Shown here piece after piece: positions 23,285 through 33,967 of a stretch of DNA of 64,000 bases (its first letter is position 1; every line of letters starts with the position of its first letter). The notes under the pieces were generated by a model. The model was not told where the DNA came from, made no database searches, and was given only the letters and a program-made list of their open reading frames with translations. The position numbers and the translations under genes are program-made. The stretch is taken from contig OX638369.1 in the NCBI GenBank assembly GCA_951812925.1, positions 25,573,329-25,637,328 of the forward strand, read 5' to 3'. This DNA is from Calliopum simillimum. Its lineage: Eukaryota; Arthropoda; Insecta; Diptera; Lauxaniidae.

Positions 23285-23822
23285 ATATTTCGAAAATAGA
23301 CATTACAGTTTTTTAAAATCTCACGTGAGATCTTATGAAGAATCAAAATACACTTTTTCATATCAAAATAAAACTTTTCCAAATCAAACTAAACTTTTTC
23401 CAATCAAACCTTTTTCGAAATTAAATTAAACTTTTTTAAATCAAAATACTCATTTTCCAAATCAAACTTAATTTTTTATAATCAAACCTTTTTCAAGTCA
23501 AGTCAAATCTTTTTTAAATCAATTAAACTTTTTCCAAATCAGAATAAAACTCTTCCAAATCATACTAAACTTTTTCCAATCATACCTTTTTTAAAATTAA
23601 ATTAAACTTTTTTAAATCAAAATAAACTTTTTCCAGTCGAACCCTTTTCGAAATCAAATTAAACTTTTTCCAAATCAAAGAACACTTTTTCCAAGCCAAA
23701 CTACATTTTTTCCAATCAAACCTTTTTCAATCAAACCTTTTCCTTGATCCTTGAATATGTAAATATTTCGGAAGTAGACATTGCAGTTTTTTAAAATCTC
23801 ATGTGAGATCTTATGAACAAAT
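23285..23822. repeat. Second ~20-bp repeat array, bracketed by a 60-bp direct repeat
   Basis: About 23335-23750 holds diverged copies of the AAACTTTTTCCAAATCAAA unit also found at 19560-20385. The array is flanked on both sides by a ~60-bp direct repeat (23285-23338 and 23762-23816) that shares ACAGTTTTTTAAAATCTCA-like and GTGAGATCTTATGAA. This looks like expansion within a duplicated host or transposon segment. Confidence 0.8.
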
Positions 23823-23999
23823 TTGCAACAAGATTCCAAAAACTAGCGGCAAATTCAAATTTTGCATGACTTATGGAACATATCTTTGAAACAAAACATC
23901 ATGGTGACATAGCGATTACGTATACACCAAAGGAATCATATTCAAATTATATTTTTATGACTAAAATCCTGAAAAATTATCTTATCTGGGTTGGTTCCT

Positions 24000-25182
24000 T
24001 TGTCGAAAAAGTACCGCCTGCGGGCATGGTTCGGGTGTGGGCACCATCCGTAACTTTTGACAAAAAACAAATGCGGCTGTTCTGACAGCGCAAAGTTTTT
24101 GTGCATTTCCCGGCTCAAAAACAGACGCATTTGCTTTGTGCTGAGAAGAAAATAAGTATGTAGTTTTTGAATAAGTGAAACGACAACACAAAAGTTTTTT
24201 TCAATCATTTTCCAAGTGCGATAAATCGAAATGAATCAATCAAAAAGTTGAATGCAATCTATATTAATGCAGTAAATTTATTATATTTTGTGATTCAAAA
24301 AACAAATGCAACCAAAATGTTCACACAACACAATGTGCTTATTGCTTTTCAAAGTGGCTGTCAAGGTCGAGTGTGGGCACCCAATAGGGTCAGTTGTGGG
24401 TACCCCTCTTCTTTTATTTAAAGAGTGTGTTACTGAAATATCGTAGTGGATGCCAACATTACTAATTTAAATGGTGCTCTTATCCCTTTTTACGCTTTTT
24501 TTAGAGGAATGAAAAGAACCAATGGGCCCTTTAAAGATATCGCAGAAAAAAAGTTTTTTTCATTAAGTGTGGGTAGTAACTTGGCATACCACTTGACAAA
24601 AAATTTCGGTACTGAGTTTTCAGACAAGTAGAACGAGGAGCAGATGGTAGGCATGGATTGGTATAAAAAATTCATGCTTGCAAAAGATCAATGTCAACAA
24701 GGGCTAGAAATTGCGTCACCTAGTCGGTTTAGTCTTCAAAACAATTGATCTGGCATTGACACCGAAGACAATCAAGTCTGGTTTCAGGGCAACAGGCATG
24801 ATGCCATTCGATTCAGACGTTTTCAGTGACGCTGATTTTGTTGAAGCAGTTGAGCAGAATTTGTTGAATTTATGTGTGTCAATGTTTCCAAAATAAATTT
24901 ATTTCGCTTTCTTTTCCATTTGATTGCGTTTTACTTCATACTTTCCCATTTGTAGCCGACTTTCAAAGGGTGCCTACTACCGAAGCAAAATTTTTTTTTT
25001 ATCAAAAATGATTACTTCACTATTTTTTTGCTATAGTTTCTCCAACTGACGAAATCAATATATTTTCTTCACCAGTAGTTTGCTAATGTCTCTAGCTTTC
25101 CACTGATACTGCATAGTATCCATTTGGTCAAAAGTTATGAGTCAAAAACACAAAGGTGCCCACACCCTCCACTTTTTCCCTA
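24000..25182. mobile_element. Broken pogo/Tigger-like DNA transposon
   Basis: GGGTGTGGGCACC at 24033-24045 is exactly inverted at 25155-25167. A nearby GTCAAAAGTTAxG block is also inverted (about 24051-24062 and 25127-25139). GTGGGCACCC/GTGGGTACCCC variants recur inside (about 24374 and 24401). The interior carries remains of a transposase (see 24446-24893). Exact ends are uncertain; the right end may be at 25180 before TA. Confidence 0.6.
24446..24893 (+). pseudogene. Transposase remnant of DDE_1 / pogo-Tigger type
   Basis: First part (24446-24727, frame 2) reads LAYHLTKNFGTEFSDK, a stop, then MVGMDWYKKFM and IASPSRFS. This resembles the CENP-B-type DNA-binding region (xMAGxDWxxxFxxR...PEATS). 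Second part (24711-24893, frame 3) reads KTIKSGFRATGMMPFDSDVF, the characteristic C-terminal block (SGFRxTGIxPFNPDVF). The catalytic DDE core between them is absent. An in-frame stop, a frame change and the internal deletion make it non-functional. Family assignment is from motif memory. Confidence 0.65.
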
Positions 25183-25534
25183 CATACTATAATCCAAACT
25201 CTTCGTTAATCCGAACAGGGAATACATTTTGGTATTTGGATTGTCAGGATTCTACTGAGCTTTTTCTGGACTTGGAAAAAATGTTCAATAGTTTCCGGAA
25301 CCCTAAAACTACTTACCGATTTCTATTCTAGAGTTGTGTATGTATTAAAACATATCTTCATCTTTCGGCATGGTTAGAAACATTTAATTGATTGGTTAAT
25401 TGACCATAAGCTCTCTAAAAAACTTTTGAATACACTCAAAGCTAGCCTGGAAGTCAAGTGAAGCGATTATACTTTTATGGGCTTAGAATAAGCAACTACA
25501 CAAAACATCTTGAAATATAGTGTACTTTTTTTAA
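25183..25534. other. Unassigned intergenic DNA
   Basis: No gene or repeat structure is recognised. Confidence 0.4.
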
Positions 25535-26065
25535 GAGCACATTTTACACTGAACTGAAGTATTTGATACCAAAAATTCAAGATTTGAATTTTTACTGTAC
25601 ACTGATTTTATTTTGAGGCTGAAGTATACACTGTCTTCTTTTACCAAAGTCAAAAAAAAAAAACCTGATTTTAGCAAATACTTCAGCATACCGTATCTTA
25701 TACAAACACAAACTTCAGTTCAGTGTAAAACGTGCTAGTAGAAAACCTTCAGTAAAATATAAGGCATTGTAACACTTAAAAATTTCAAAGTATTGATGAC
25801 CCAGGATTGTAACAGCTTCGTTTATTTTAAGAAAGAGCGTAAGGACACAAGAGGAGCACAAAAAATTACTTTTCTCACTAAAGTAGCGCTCTGTAGTTTA
25901 CACAACAGCTACTTTATATGAAGCAAGCCAAACAAGCCAGGCCAGTGCAGTATTTGTTTTTCTTCTTTTATATCCAACTAGTGTCAAAACATTTGCAAGC
26001 GACACTGAACTGAGGTATTTGCTAAATAAAAAGCAGATACAAGACATAACGTATCTCGAAATAAA
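25535..26065. repeat. Dispersed ~530-bp repeat, copy 1
   Basis: Its first ~205 bp have inverted ends: ACACTGAACTGAAGTATTTG near the start and ACTTCAGTTCAGTGTAAAAC near 25740. The whole block, including CAAGCCAAACAAGCCAG-like and the final ATAACGTATCTCGAAA, is repeated in diverged form at 51938-52460. It behaves as a dispersed mobile repeat. No intact ORF. Confidence 0.7.
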
Positions 26066-26590
26066 ATGTCTTAAAACACTAACAAGACGGCCTATGCAGA
26101 CCCCTTGCTTAGAGTCCTTCAGCGAATGGAACAGTAGCTTAAAAATTGCATGAATTAGTGAATAAGAGTCTAAGCAATTCATCATCTTTATGCCATACTT
26201 ATTTTCATTTGAAATGCCTCAACTCAATTTTTCCCCCAGTGATTTTAAACTGAATGTAAGGATGTAGTTATTACTTATTAAACACCAAGACTGTTAAAAT
26301 AACAGCCTAAAAGAGCCACAAAAAAAATAAATAGTTTAAAAATTGTAATAGATCACCTTTCTTTGTCATAAAATAAATAGCCTAAAAGATGCCACAATAT
26401 TTCTTATTGTTACTACTTATCTCATTGAAAAACTTGAGACGTGTTCGTAGTTCTGATCGCCTGGTATTTTTCTTGCTTATTCGCAAAGTGCAATGCTATG
26501 AGTACTTTATTTAACACTTAGTACTTTCTGAAAATGAAATGGGTTCCTTAGTTCTACGTAATGTATACTAATATGTAATTGCATTTCTTT
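26066..26590. other. Unassigned intergenic DNA
   Basis: Nothing coding is supported here. The minus ORF at 25898-26185 lacks motifs and overlaps the dispersed repeat. Confidence 0.4.
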
Positions 26591-26734
26591 GTCCGCACTA
26601 TAGGTAAAATTTCTAGATCGCGTCACTTTTTACGGCACTATTTGACGTAATTTTTTGCGAGACTTTGCTTTACATTCTGTTAATTTCGCAAATTACAGAA
26701 GAACTAGTTGAAGAGTGGGTCTAATCAACTGAGT

Positions 26735-26970
26735 GCTACGTCCACTTTTGAACGATTGGAAATTTTATTATGTTATACCTCAAAAGTTATACAAGCTATT
26801 TTGATAAAGTTCGGTAAGAACGTACCGTAAATTAATACCATATATTGGTCGAAAATTGTGTGTAATCAGCTAATTGTGCCACACCCACTTTTTAACAATT
26901 AAAACTTCAACACATTATATCTCGTAAGTTGTACAAGCTATTTTTATTAAACTTTGTAAGTTAGGGCCGA
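26735..26970. repeat. Two diverged ~130-bp tandem units
   Basis: CCACTTTTGAACGATTGG ... TTATACAAGCTATTTTGA (about 26740-26810) is followed by a diverged copy CCACTTTTTAACAATT ... TTGTACAAGCTATTTTTA (26885-26945). The phrase 'ACCCACTTTTTAAC' is common in fly intergenic repeats. Confidence 0.5.
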
Positions 26971-26999
26971 TTATTTGTACTATATCTTTGACAAAAAGA

Positions 27000-27785
27000 G
27001 GTCGTAAACAGATAACAAATTTGGTGAAGGAATAGGAAATAAAATAGAGGGATGTGGGAAAAGGAGAGTAGTACCGATGAATTTTCGTCTTGAATCCTCC
27101 GATGTCACAGCTGTCGGGAGAAATGCTCACAGAGAAATTATTCCACAACTTAATAGACCATAGAACGGCATTATTCCGATAGTTTGATGTTCTACTAAGC
27201 ACCATTGCAATGCTGTAGAGATTAACACTATGAGACTCGCGTTTGTTTTGAGACAGTAAACAAACTGACGGAGCCAACTTATAAAATTCTATAGAGTACA
27301 TCAAAGGTAGTTTTTTGAGCACCAGTCATGAATTGCGAATTGTACTCTAGCGTAGGTCTAATATAGGCGAAATCAACAGTCCGTAGATCAACAGAATTGA
27401 AGTATATCTGACACCGTATTAGCTAACCTAAGCACTTGTCTACCTTAGGACAGTTAAAATCGATATACAAAGATCGTCAAGAGTTGCTGATCTTATAATG
27501 TTTATGTTCATAATAAGTGCAGGGAGGCCAATCGTCTGTGAGGAAACAAACAGCATTGTGACTTGGCACCGAGAATGTTTTTAATGTCATTTGTGAGTAT
27601 ATCATTCATAAACTGCCTTCTTCTCTCGATCGCCTCAGAGCTTAAATGCTTTTTGAAGCAATAGGAATGACAAATGCTGCTGTCATTCGCAAAAAAGTGG
27701 ATAGGATTAATTTTCAATAGCAGAATGTCGTCAATAAAAACAAGGAGAAGGGATGTTGTGCTCTCCTCAATACATGGGCTGATAT
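27000..27785 (-). pseudogene. Broken non-LTR retrotransposon reverse transcriptase (3' part)
   Basis: Reading the minus strand from about 27775: LLLVFIDDILLLKINPIHFF, then ANDSSICHSYCFKKH. The family's catalytic F(A/V)DD is FAND here. Then MNDILTNDIKNILGAKSQCC, where a piece is missing before the Cys-Cys block. FAYIRPTLEYNSQFMTGAQK follows after a frame change, and finally LSRTSNYRNNAVLWSIKLWN with FKTKIHRYY, typical of the end of jockey-like elements. Stops and frame shifts separate these parts. It is a dead 3' fragment on the strand opposite to the peroxidase gene. Confidence 0.75.
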
Positions 27786-29924
27786 ATTACCCTGGCGCTT
27801 CATTAAAAATGAGTACCCTCTTTAATGCCGTACTTCGAAAGTAGATCCTCGGTATAGCTGAATTATCACAGCGATTTTTAGCATCATTGTGAAGTTTTTC
27901 CGTATCGGCAACATTTTGGGATTTTTGCGCAATTTATCATACTTAGTATCAGAATATATAAAATTAAAACATATTCTTGTCTTTACAGTGTTATAGATTT
28001 TTATTTATTTCAGAATTTTTTTTTTTTTTTTTTTTAATTTTTTTTAAACTTTGTAAAACATTGTTGCTCTTAATGGCATTTAATACAATATTTTCAACAA
28101 AATTTGACTTATATACACTGAAGAAATCTATAAAAAAACTATTTAGTGTTTCTTTTTGTTCTTACATTTTTTAATAAAATAATTTATAAATTTTTTGATT
28201 TAACAATTAAATATTACAGATATAGTTATGCATTTATGTATATAATATACTCGTATGTATCAGTAGATAGATATTCATTTAATGCTATTGTTGAAATAAA
28301 TAACAAAACTCATTAAATTCCAAAAATAAAGCATCAAATATTTACATATTATGTACGTTTTCTTTTAATAAGCTAATACAACTTTTTATATGAAAATCAA
28401 AACATACATATATATTAAATTGTTGTATATGATTTTTTCTTTACATTCAAATTTGAAATCCAATATTTTTCGCTTTTTGTTATTATGATTAAATACTTGA
28501 AGAAATCAAAGTATGTAGCACAAACAAATATTTTTCTTTTGTGTTTTTTTAATATTTAAAGTTTAAATCATTGAATTGTTGTATTTTTTTTTTCGGATGC
28601 ATAATTTTTTCTTAACTTAAATTTTTATATGTAATCGTATGCATTATGCTAATATAATAAAAGTAGTTATTAAATTCGAAATTTTATGATTTTTTGTTTA
28701 TTTATATATATTTTTAAACTTAAACATTGTATGCATATATTTATAATTTATGTATGTTTATTATCACTACTACTTTATGTGTTTAAATTTTTAATTTAAG
28801 AAAAATATTTTTTGATTTATTTTTATTTTATAAGCAAATATTTTGATTTAATTTTTTTTTCGTGATTTAAAATTTTAAAATTTCTCAGAAACTTGTGAAA
28901 AAATGTATCTACGTTTATGCTATTTCTTTTCTCTAAGGATTTTTCTTAGTTCTTTCATTTTATGTTTTTTTTTTTTTTGTTTTTTCTTAATTTTTTTGGT
29001 CATTTAAACTTATTAACTAGAAAAGTATGCTAATTTTTTGTATTTATTAAATAAAAACACACATTGACAAAAATAATTGTTACTAGGTTTTAATTAATAC
29101 AATCACACACAAAAAACTATAGGAATCTTGCTATTTGATAGTTACATAAAAAATATATCATCACTTAATTGATTTTCTAATGGGATGCTTGCAAAAATAT
29201 GATGGTATGAACTATTTTTTTTTTAATGTTGAAATGTTTGTAATTCAAGCAAAGCCAAAATCATGTGCTATACTCGCAAGAAAATACTTTTGGAACGGAC
29301 GTTTTTCAAATTTTTTTCGATTTGCAAAAAGAACACTTTCATATTATTGAAAAATTTCAATAGTCCAAGAAACTTTTGATTTTCTTCTGTTTAACCCTTT
29401 CAATTGTTTTGCATTCTTAGTCACTTTGGCTTCTCTTGATGTAATCATGAATTTGATGATATTTACAAGTAGTTTGTTTCTTTTCGAATTTTTTATGTGA
29501 ATGAGAAATATTTGATTTTACATAATTTGGTTTAAACTTAATTCTATATACATATATTTATTAAAGATAATTATTAAGCTCTAATAAAAATTTGAGAGTT
29601 TTTATTTTCTTGGTTTTTTTGTTTTTAATTGGGTGCTTTCTTTATTAACGAGTTATATTGAATACTGAAATTGTTCTTCTCAATGTGGAACTATGAAATT
29701 ATTATGAATATCTATTTAGATTTGTCTAAAATAGTCTATGTTTAAATGATCTAATGAATTTTTCTCATAAATGTTTCGAAGAAAAATATTTTACTGTTTT
29801 TTTATTTTTTCTGGACTTTCAAATATATTATGTTATAAAAATTAATATTTTGATATAAATGTTGAGAATATAACGCTTACTTGGTTCAACTTGTTTTAAG
29901 TGAAAGTTTTTGTGCAAAATCTTA
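27786..29924. other. Very AT-rich intergenic DNA
   Basis: Long T and A runs, for example around 28017-28040. No ORF or RNA gene is supported. Confidence 0.5.
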
Positions 29925-32210
29925 AGGGCAGCCATAAATCAAGTATTATTTTATTGGCAATAAAGTGTATACAAATTATAAATTATGAACTTTTGTTAAT
30001 TCTACTTGCAGTATACAGGGTGTGAACATTAAGGTTACAAAACTGCTGGGAGTTAAAAGTAGAAGCCTAGACTAACAAAAAATTGTATGCGAGGGAGGTC
30101 TCAAAATGTACCTCTGAGGAGTTATAGGAAAAGTCAACTTTTCTGACATGTTAAAAAATATACTGGCTTCAGCCTAACGTTTTAGAGAAAAATTTTTTTT
30201 TGGAAAACTCATAGCCAATTCTATAAGATTTCTAATGACGAAATTAGTTTGAAGGGCTTGAAAGGATTTTGGAAAATTCTGCACCTTTTAAATTTAAATT
30301 TAAATTTTTCCCCATTTTTTGATATTGGCGACCATTTTAATTAGAATGAAAAAGGTGCTGTCAGTTTACCCTTTTATAACTTTTTTGGCATTATTGTTAA
30401 ATTTTCTTTAACTCAATAGTACATTTATCATACCAATTTTTTGATTTGAGTTCTGAAAAAATACTTCCTGTCAAAATAGAAATTAATTCCGTAAGAATTT
30501 TAAAAATTTTTGGAGCGGAGTATATTTATTTAACAAAATCACTGACGTTTTTAAAAAAACTAGAATCGAACAACGGTCAAAATTTTACCACAAATGTATT
30601 AAATAATTTTGGTACCTTTTGGACAGTTTAAGTACTTTTTTTTGCTATTTGGTACAAAACAGAAAAGCTCATTTATCATCCCTGGTACAATGAGAAATGT
30701 GAAACGAAAAGAAAACAAAAAACGACGAAGTCAGTCAGCTTTTTGTCTTTCTCTTTGTGATGCATCCTCTTTTCAGCTCTGTGTGACCGCGCATTTTTTC
30801 GTATTTTTTAATATTAAAATTTGCATTTAATTTTACCTGGCTTAATGGCAAAATATTAAAATAATTTTAACTTTGTGCACATTCACACACTAATATCTTT
30901 CTAATGATTTATAATTCAAAGTCGTGCTCCATTTCTAACGTCGTAAAAAAGGTAGGACAAATTTTTGTCTTGCGTATTAATAGCTTTAATACAGATATAT
31001 AGTTTAGTGGTTTTAGAGATAAGTTAAAAAATTGTAAGAAAACTCATATTTTTGTCGCTAAGACCTTCATTCAAGCCCCGGGTGGGCCATCTTTTAGGGG
31101 GTTTTGATCAAAACTAAGTATGCAGTCTTTGTTACTTCTATGATACCGAGTTAAAGGAAACTTCACGAAGATTTCAAAAAAATTATAAAAGTGTATATTA
31201 ATAGAATCTTTTTCATACTAAAATGGCCGCAAAATACACAAATTAGGAAACCAAATGAAAATTTTAATTATAAACGCCCAAAACTTTTCAAAACCCTTTA
31301 TACCAAATCCACCATTTGAAACCACATAAAAGTGGCTAGAATTTTCTTAAAAAAAAGTTTTCTCTAAAACGTAAGGGTGAAGCAAGAACATTTTTTTGTA
31401 AAACAAGTCCTCCTCCTGTATAAGGCAGCCTTTTATTAAACTTCATATTATGATAGAGTAATAAAAACTGAAATATTATGTCAAGGGATTACGAGCCTAA
31501 GTGACATCGAACAAGAAATATACGTAAAAAAAGTTTTTAAGTACATAACACGTCGTATGAGTAACACTAATTGAGCATAAGAAATCACCGGAAGTCTATT
31601 TGATTCTCAGGAACGAACGAAGACAGAATTAATGGTGAACAAACAACACCAAAACTTTACTTACGAATCTCATACTCTAACATATGTTAATTTTTAACAG
31701 AACTCTTGAGGCAGCCATTAATCAAAACTTAATATTTTGTAATATATTTTGTAATAGCACTGAAAACTGAAAGAACATGCTGTAGTCTGATGAGCCTAAG
31801 TGGCAACGGAGCAGAATTGTCAGTAAAATAATATTGTATATAACATAACGTATGAGTAACATTTAGAGAGTGTAAGAAATCACTGGCAAACAAATATCGC
31901 AAGAAACGAATGAAGGCAAAAGAAATAGTAACAAGACAGCTCAAAAATTTACGTAAAAATCTCATCTATCAACATTTATTAATTTTTAACAGAAATTTTG
32001 AAGCAGCCATTAAACAAAACCAAATATTTTGAAAGAACACTCAAAACTGTAAGAACATGCTGAAGTCTGACGTGCCTAAGTGGCATCGCAACAGAATTTT
32101 GAGTAAAATATTTTTGTATATATTGGAACATGTCGAATGAGTAACTTTTATTGAACATAAGCAGTCACTGAAGTAATTTCACAATGTTATTTATACATAT
32201 GAATGAATAT
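29925..32210. repeat. ~288-bp tandem repeat, interrupted by a 1.4-kb insertion
   Basis: Units start with GCAGCCATTAATCAAA-like boxes at about 31424, 31711 and 32001 (spacing 287 and 290). Each carries ACGTATGAGTAAC-like boxes ~125-135 bases later and a common ATTAATTTTTAACAGAA end. A fourth, truncated unit starts at 29928 and is cut at 30015 by the fold-back element 30016-31418. No coding potential. Confidence 0.75.
30016..31418. mobile_element. TA-flanked fold-back element with ~350-bp inverted ends
   Basis: Begins CAGGGTGTGAACATTAAGG after TA and ends CCTCCTCCTG before TA. The block TAACGTTTTAGAGAAAA ... CATAGCCA (30176-30216) is inverted at about 31333-31372, and the similarity continues to the GACCATTTTAATTAGAATG region, pairing with ATACTAAAATGGCCGCA near 31216. 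Short ORFs (30446-30830) have no transposase motif. It is inserted in the 288-bp tandem repeat, so it is younger than that array. Tc1/mariner-like by TA duplication and CAGGG start; this is inference. Confidence 0.7.
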
Positions 32211-32734
32211 TATGAATTAGCAAAAATTTCTAAGAAATGGACTCGTAGCGCTCAGTTTGCTACCACTGACGGCTATTTTTAAGTAAAATTATTATAAACC
32301 ATTTAGGTTTTTAATCTAAAGTGCTATACCCGTTTTAAAAATCACAGCAGGTGATCATTACCAAAGTTAACTGTGGAAAATTATGTATTTTTTCTTCAAC
32401 TAAGTTAAAACTTGCTACAAGATATATTTAGTTGTATTATACAAATATTATTTTTTGATATAATTCTCCAATAAAAGCAAGCAAAATATTTCTCATTTCT
32501 TGCAAATGCTGCTCTCAGCACTTACTTGGTGGTACATATTTTCTTCAGTTTCTCTACTTTCTCACAAAAAACTAAAATTTTCGCAATACTTTTTGACCAT
32601 TTTCCCATAAAAATTGACATATTTATTATCATCGTTTAACAACCATAACGCTACGCTAATAACTCGCTGCCCCACTGTGTGTGTGTGCAACCACCCAATT
32701 ATCACGAACTCTCAAATTCAACTTAAATTGTATT
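32211..32734 (-). other. Pde11 3'UTR and intergenic DNA
   Basis: Downstream of the Pde11 stop on the minus strand. A minus-strand AATAAA (plus-strand TTTATT at 32622-32627) lies ~108 bases past the stop and is a candidate polyadenylation signal. Nothing else is recognised. Confidence 0.4.
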
Positions 32735-33967
32735 TCATTTATCACATGTCATCACTACACCAGCTGGCTGCGTTGATAACTCCAATGTTGCTGGCCGATT
32801 TGTTTCCGAATGCCGTCGCAATAAAGCGTTGTCAGGTAACACATAATTAATATGACCATTCGGTGTAAAATTCATACCATTTAACGGTTGTTGTTGCTGC
32901 ATACCATCAGCAGCCGCAGCCGCTGCCAATAATTGTTGCATACTCTCATTGTGTGCTAATTTTCCAACAATTTTTGGTATTTTATCACTTTCACAGAGCG
33001 TTGATGTTGTCAGGCCACCAGCAGTTGAAGTTGCTGCTGTTGCTGCATTTGGTGAACTATGATGATTGTGATGATGATGATGATGATGTGCATGGCTATG
33101 CTGATGTTGGCTGTGATGATGATGATGATGGTGGTGATGCGGATGATGCGAATGCTTTGAATATTGATGATCTGCAGATGTTTGTAATGATGTTGCTGTT
33201 GCTATACCACAAATTGTCATCATTGGCGTACTTTGACTCTGTTGATTACAACCATTTTGTGCTAAACTTTTACAGCTCTGTTGTGGTTCTATTGAATTTT
33301 TTAAACTGTTGACTTTACGTAGATTATTATGATGTTGTAAACATTCACATTTCTTACAGCCACCACTGCTGCAACCACTACGTGTCCGGATGGATTTTGG
33401 TTGATTGAGGTTATTTAAATTTGCTGCAATCAATCTGGATTGTGCTAATCTGGCTGGCGATGTTGGTGATGAATCATCATCTTCGCCAGTTGGTGGTGGT
33501 GTTGAGATACGACTTGAACCAGATGAATGACATGCAGCTGAATGATTTTCATCAATTACACAGACGACATCATCTTCGTCTTCATCATCGCCATCATCAG
33601 CGGCGCAGTCACTATGGTTATCGATGTTATTCAGTTCATCATCATCATTATCATTGCCATCTGCAATACCATCATCGTTGATTTCGATATCTTTTTCAAT
33701 TTCTTCTGAATCATTGTCGAAATCTTCTGCCACACGTTGACTGCCATTAGCAATGGCTGTGACATCTGAATCGTTGTTGGTATCAGAGCTACAATCGTTG
33801 TTGTTATCACTACAATTATTGTTGTTATTGTTTGCTGGCATTATAGCCAATAAGTTTGACTGTTGCGCTTTCAATTTATTTTGCTGATCCAATTCAAGCC
33901 AGTGGCGACGATTTTCACGCACACCTTCGACCAGTGGTTCCAATTTGGGTTCCAGTTGGGCAAAGGC
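32735..33967 (-). CDS. Pde11: Pde11 terminal exon: end of catalytic domain and low-complexity tail
   Basis: Starts [20 protein letters not shown], the end of the catalytic fold, then a ~390-residue tail. The tail has Asn/Asp-rich acidic stretches ([16 protein letters not shown]), a Cys-rich SGGCKKCEC patch, a long His tract coded around 33060-33150, and [12 protein letters not shown]. Stop TGA at 32735-32737. The repeat-coded plus-strand ORFs over the same bases are shadows. Confidence 0.93.
   Translation of the reverse strand, partial: AFAQLEPKLEPLVEGVRENRRHWLELDQQNKLKAQQSNLLAIMPANNNNNNCSDNNNDCSSDTNNDSDVTAIANGSQRVAEDFDNDSEEIEKDIEINDDGIADGNDNDDDELNNIDNHSDCAADDGDDEDEDDVVCVIDENHSAACHSSGSSRISTPPPTGEDDDSSPTSPARLAQSRLIAANLNNLNQPKSIRTRSGCSSGGCKKCECLQHHNNLRKVNSLKNSIEPQQSCKSLAQNGCNQQSQSTPMMTICGIATATSLQTSADHQYSKHSHHPHHHHHHHHHSQHQHSHAHHHHHHHNHHSSPNAATAATSTAGGLTTSTLCESDKIPKIVGKLAHNESMQQLLAAAAAADGMQQQQPLNGMNFTPNGHINYVLPDNALLRRHSETNRPATLELSTQPAGVVMTCDK

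Noticed and set aside
25898..26185. 95-residue minus-strand ORF
   Set aside because: Lies over the dispersed 530-bp repeat, and the second copy of that repeat does not keep the frame.
33421..33681. His-rich plus-strand ORF opposite Pde11
   Set aside because: Antisense shadow of the triplet repeats in the Pde11 terminal exon.
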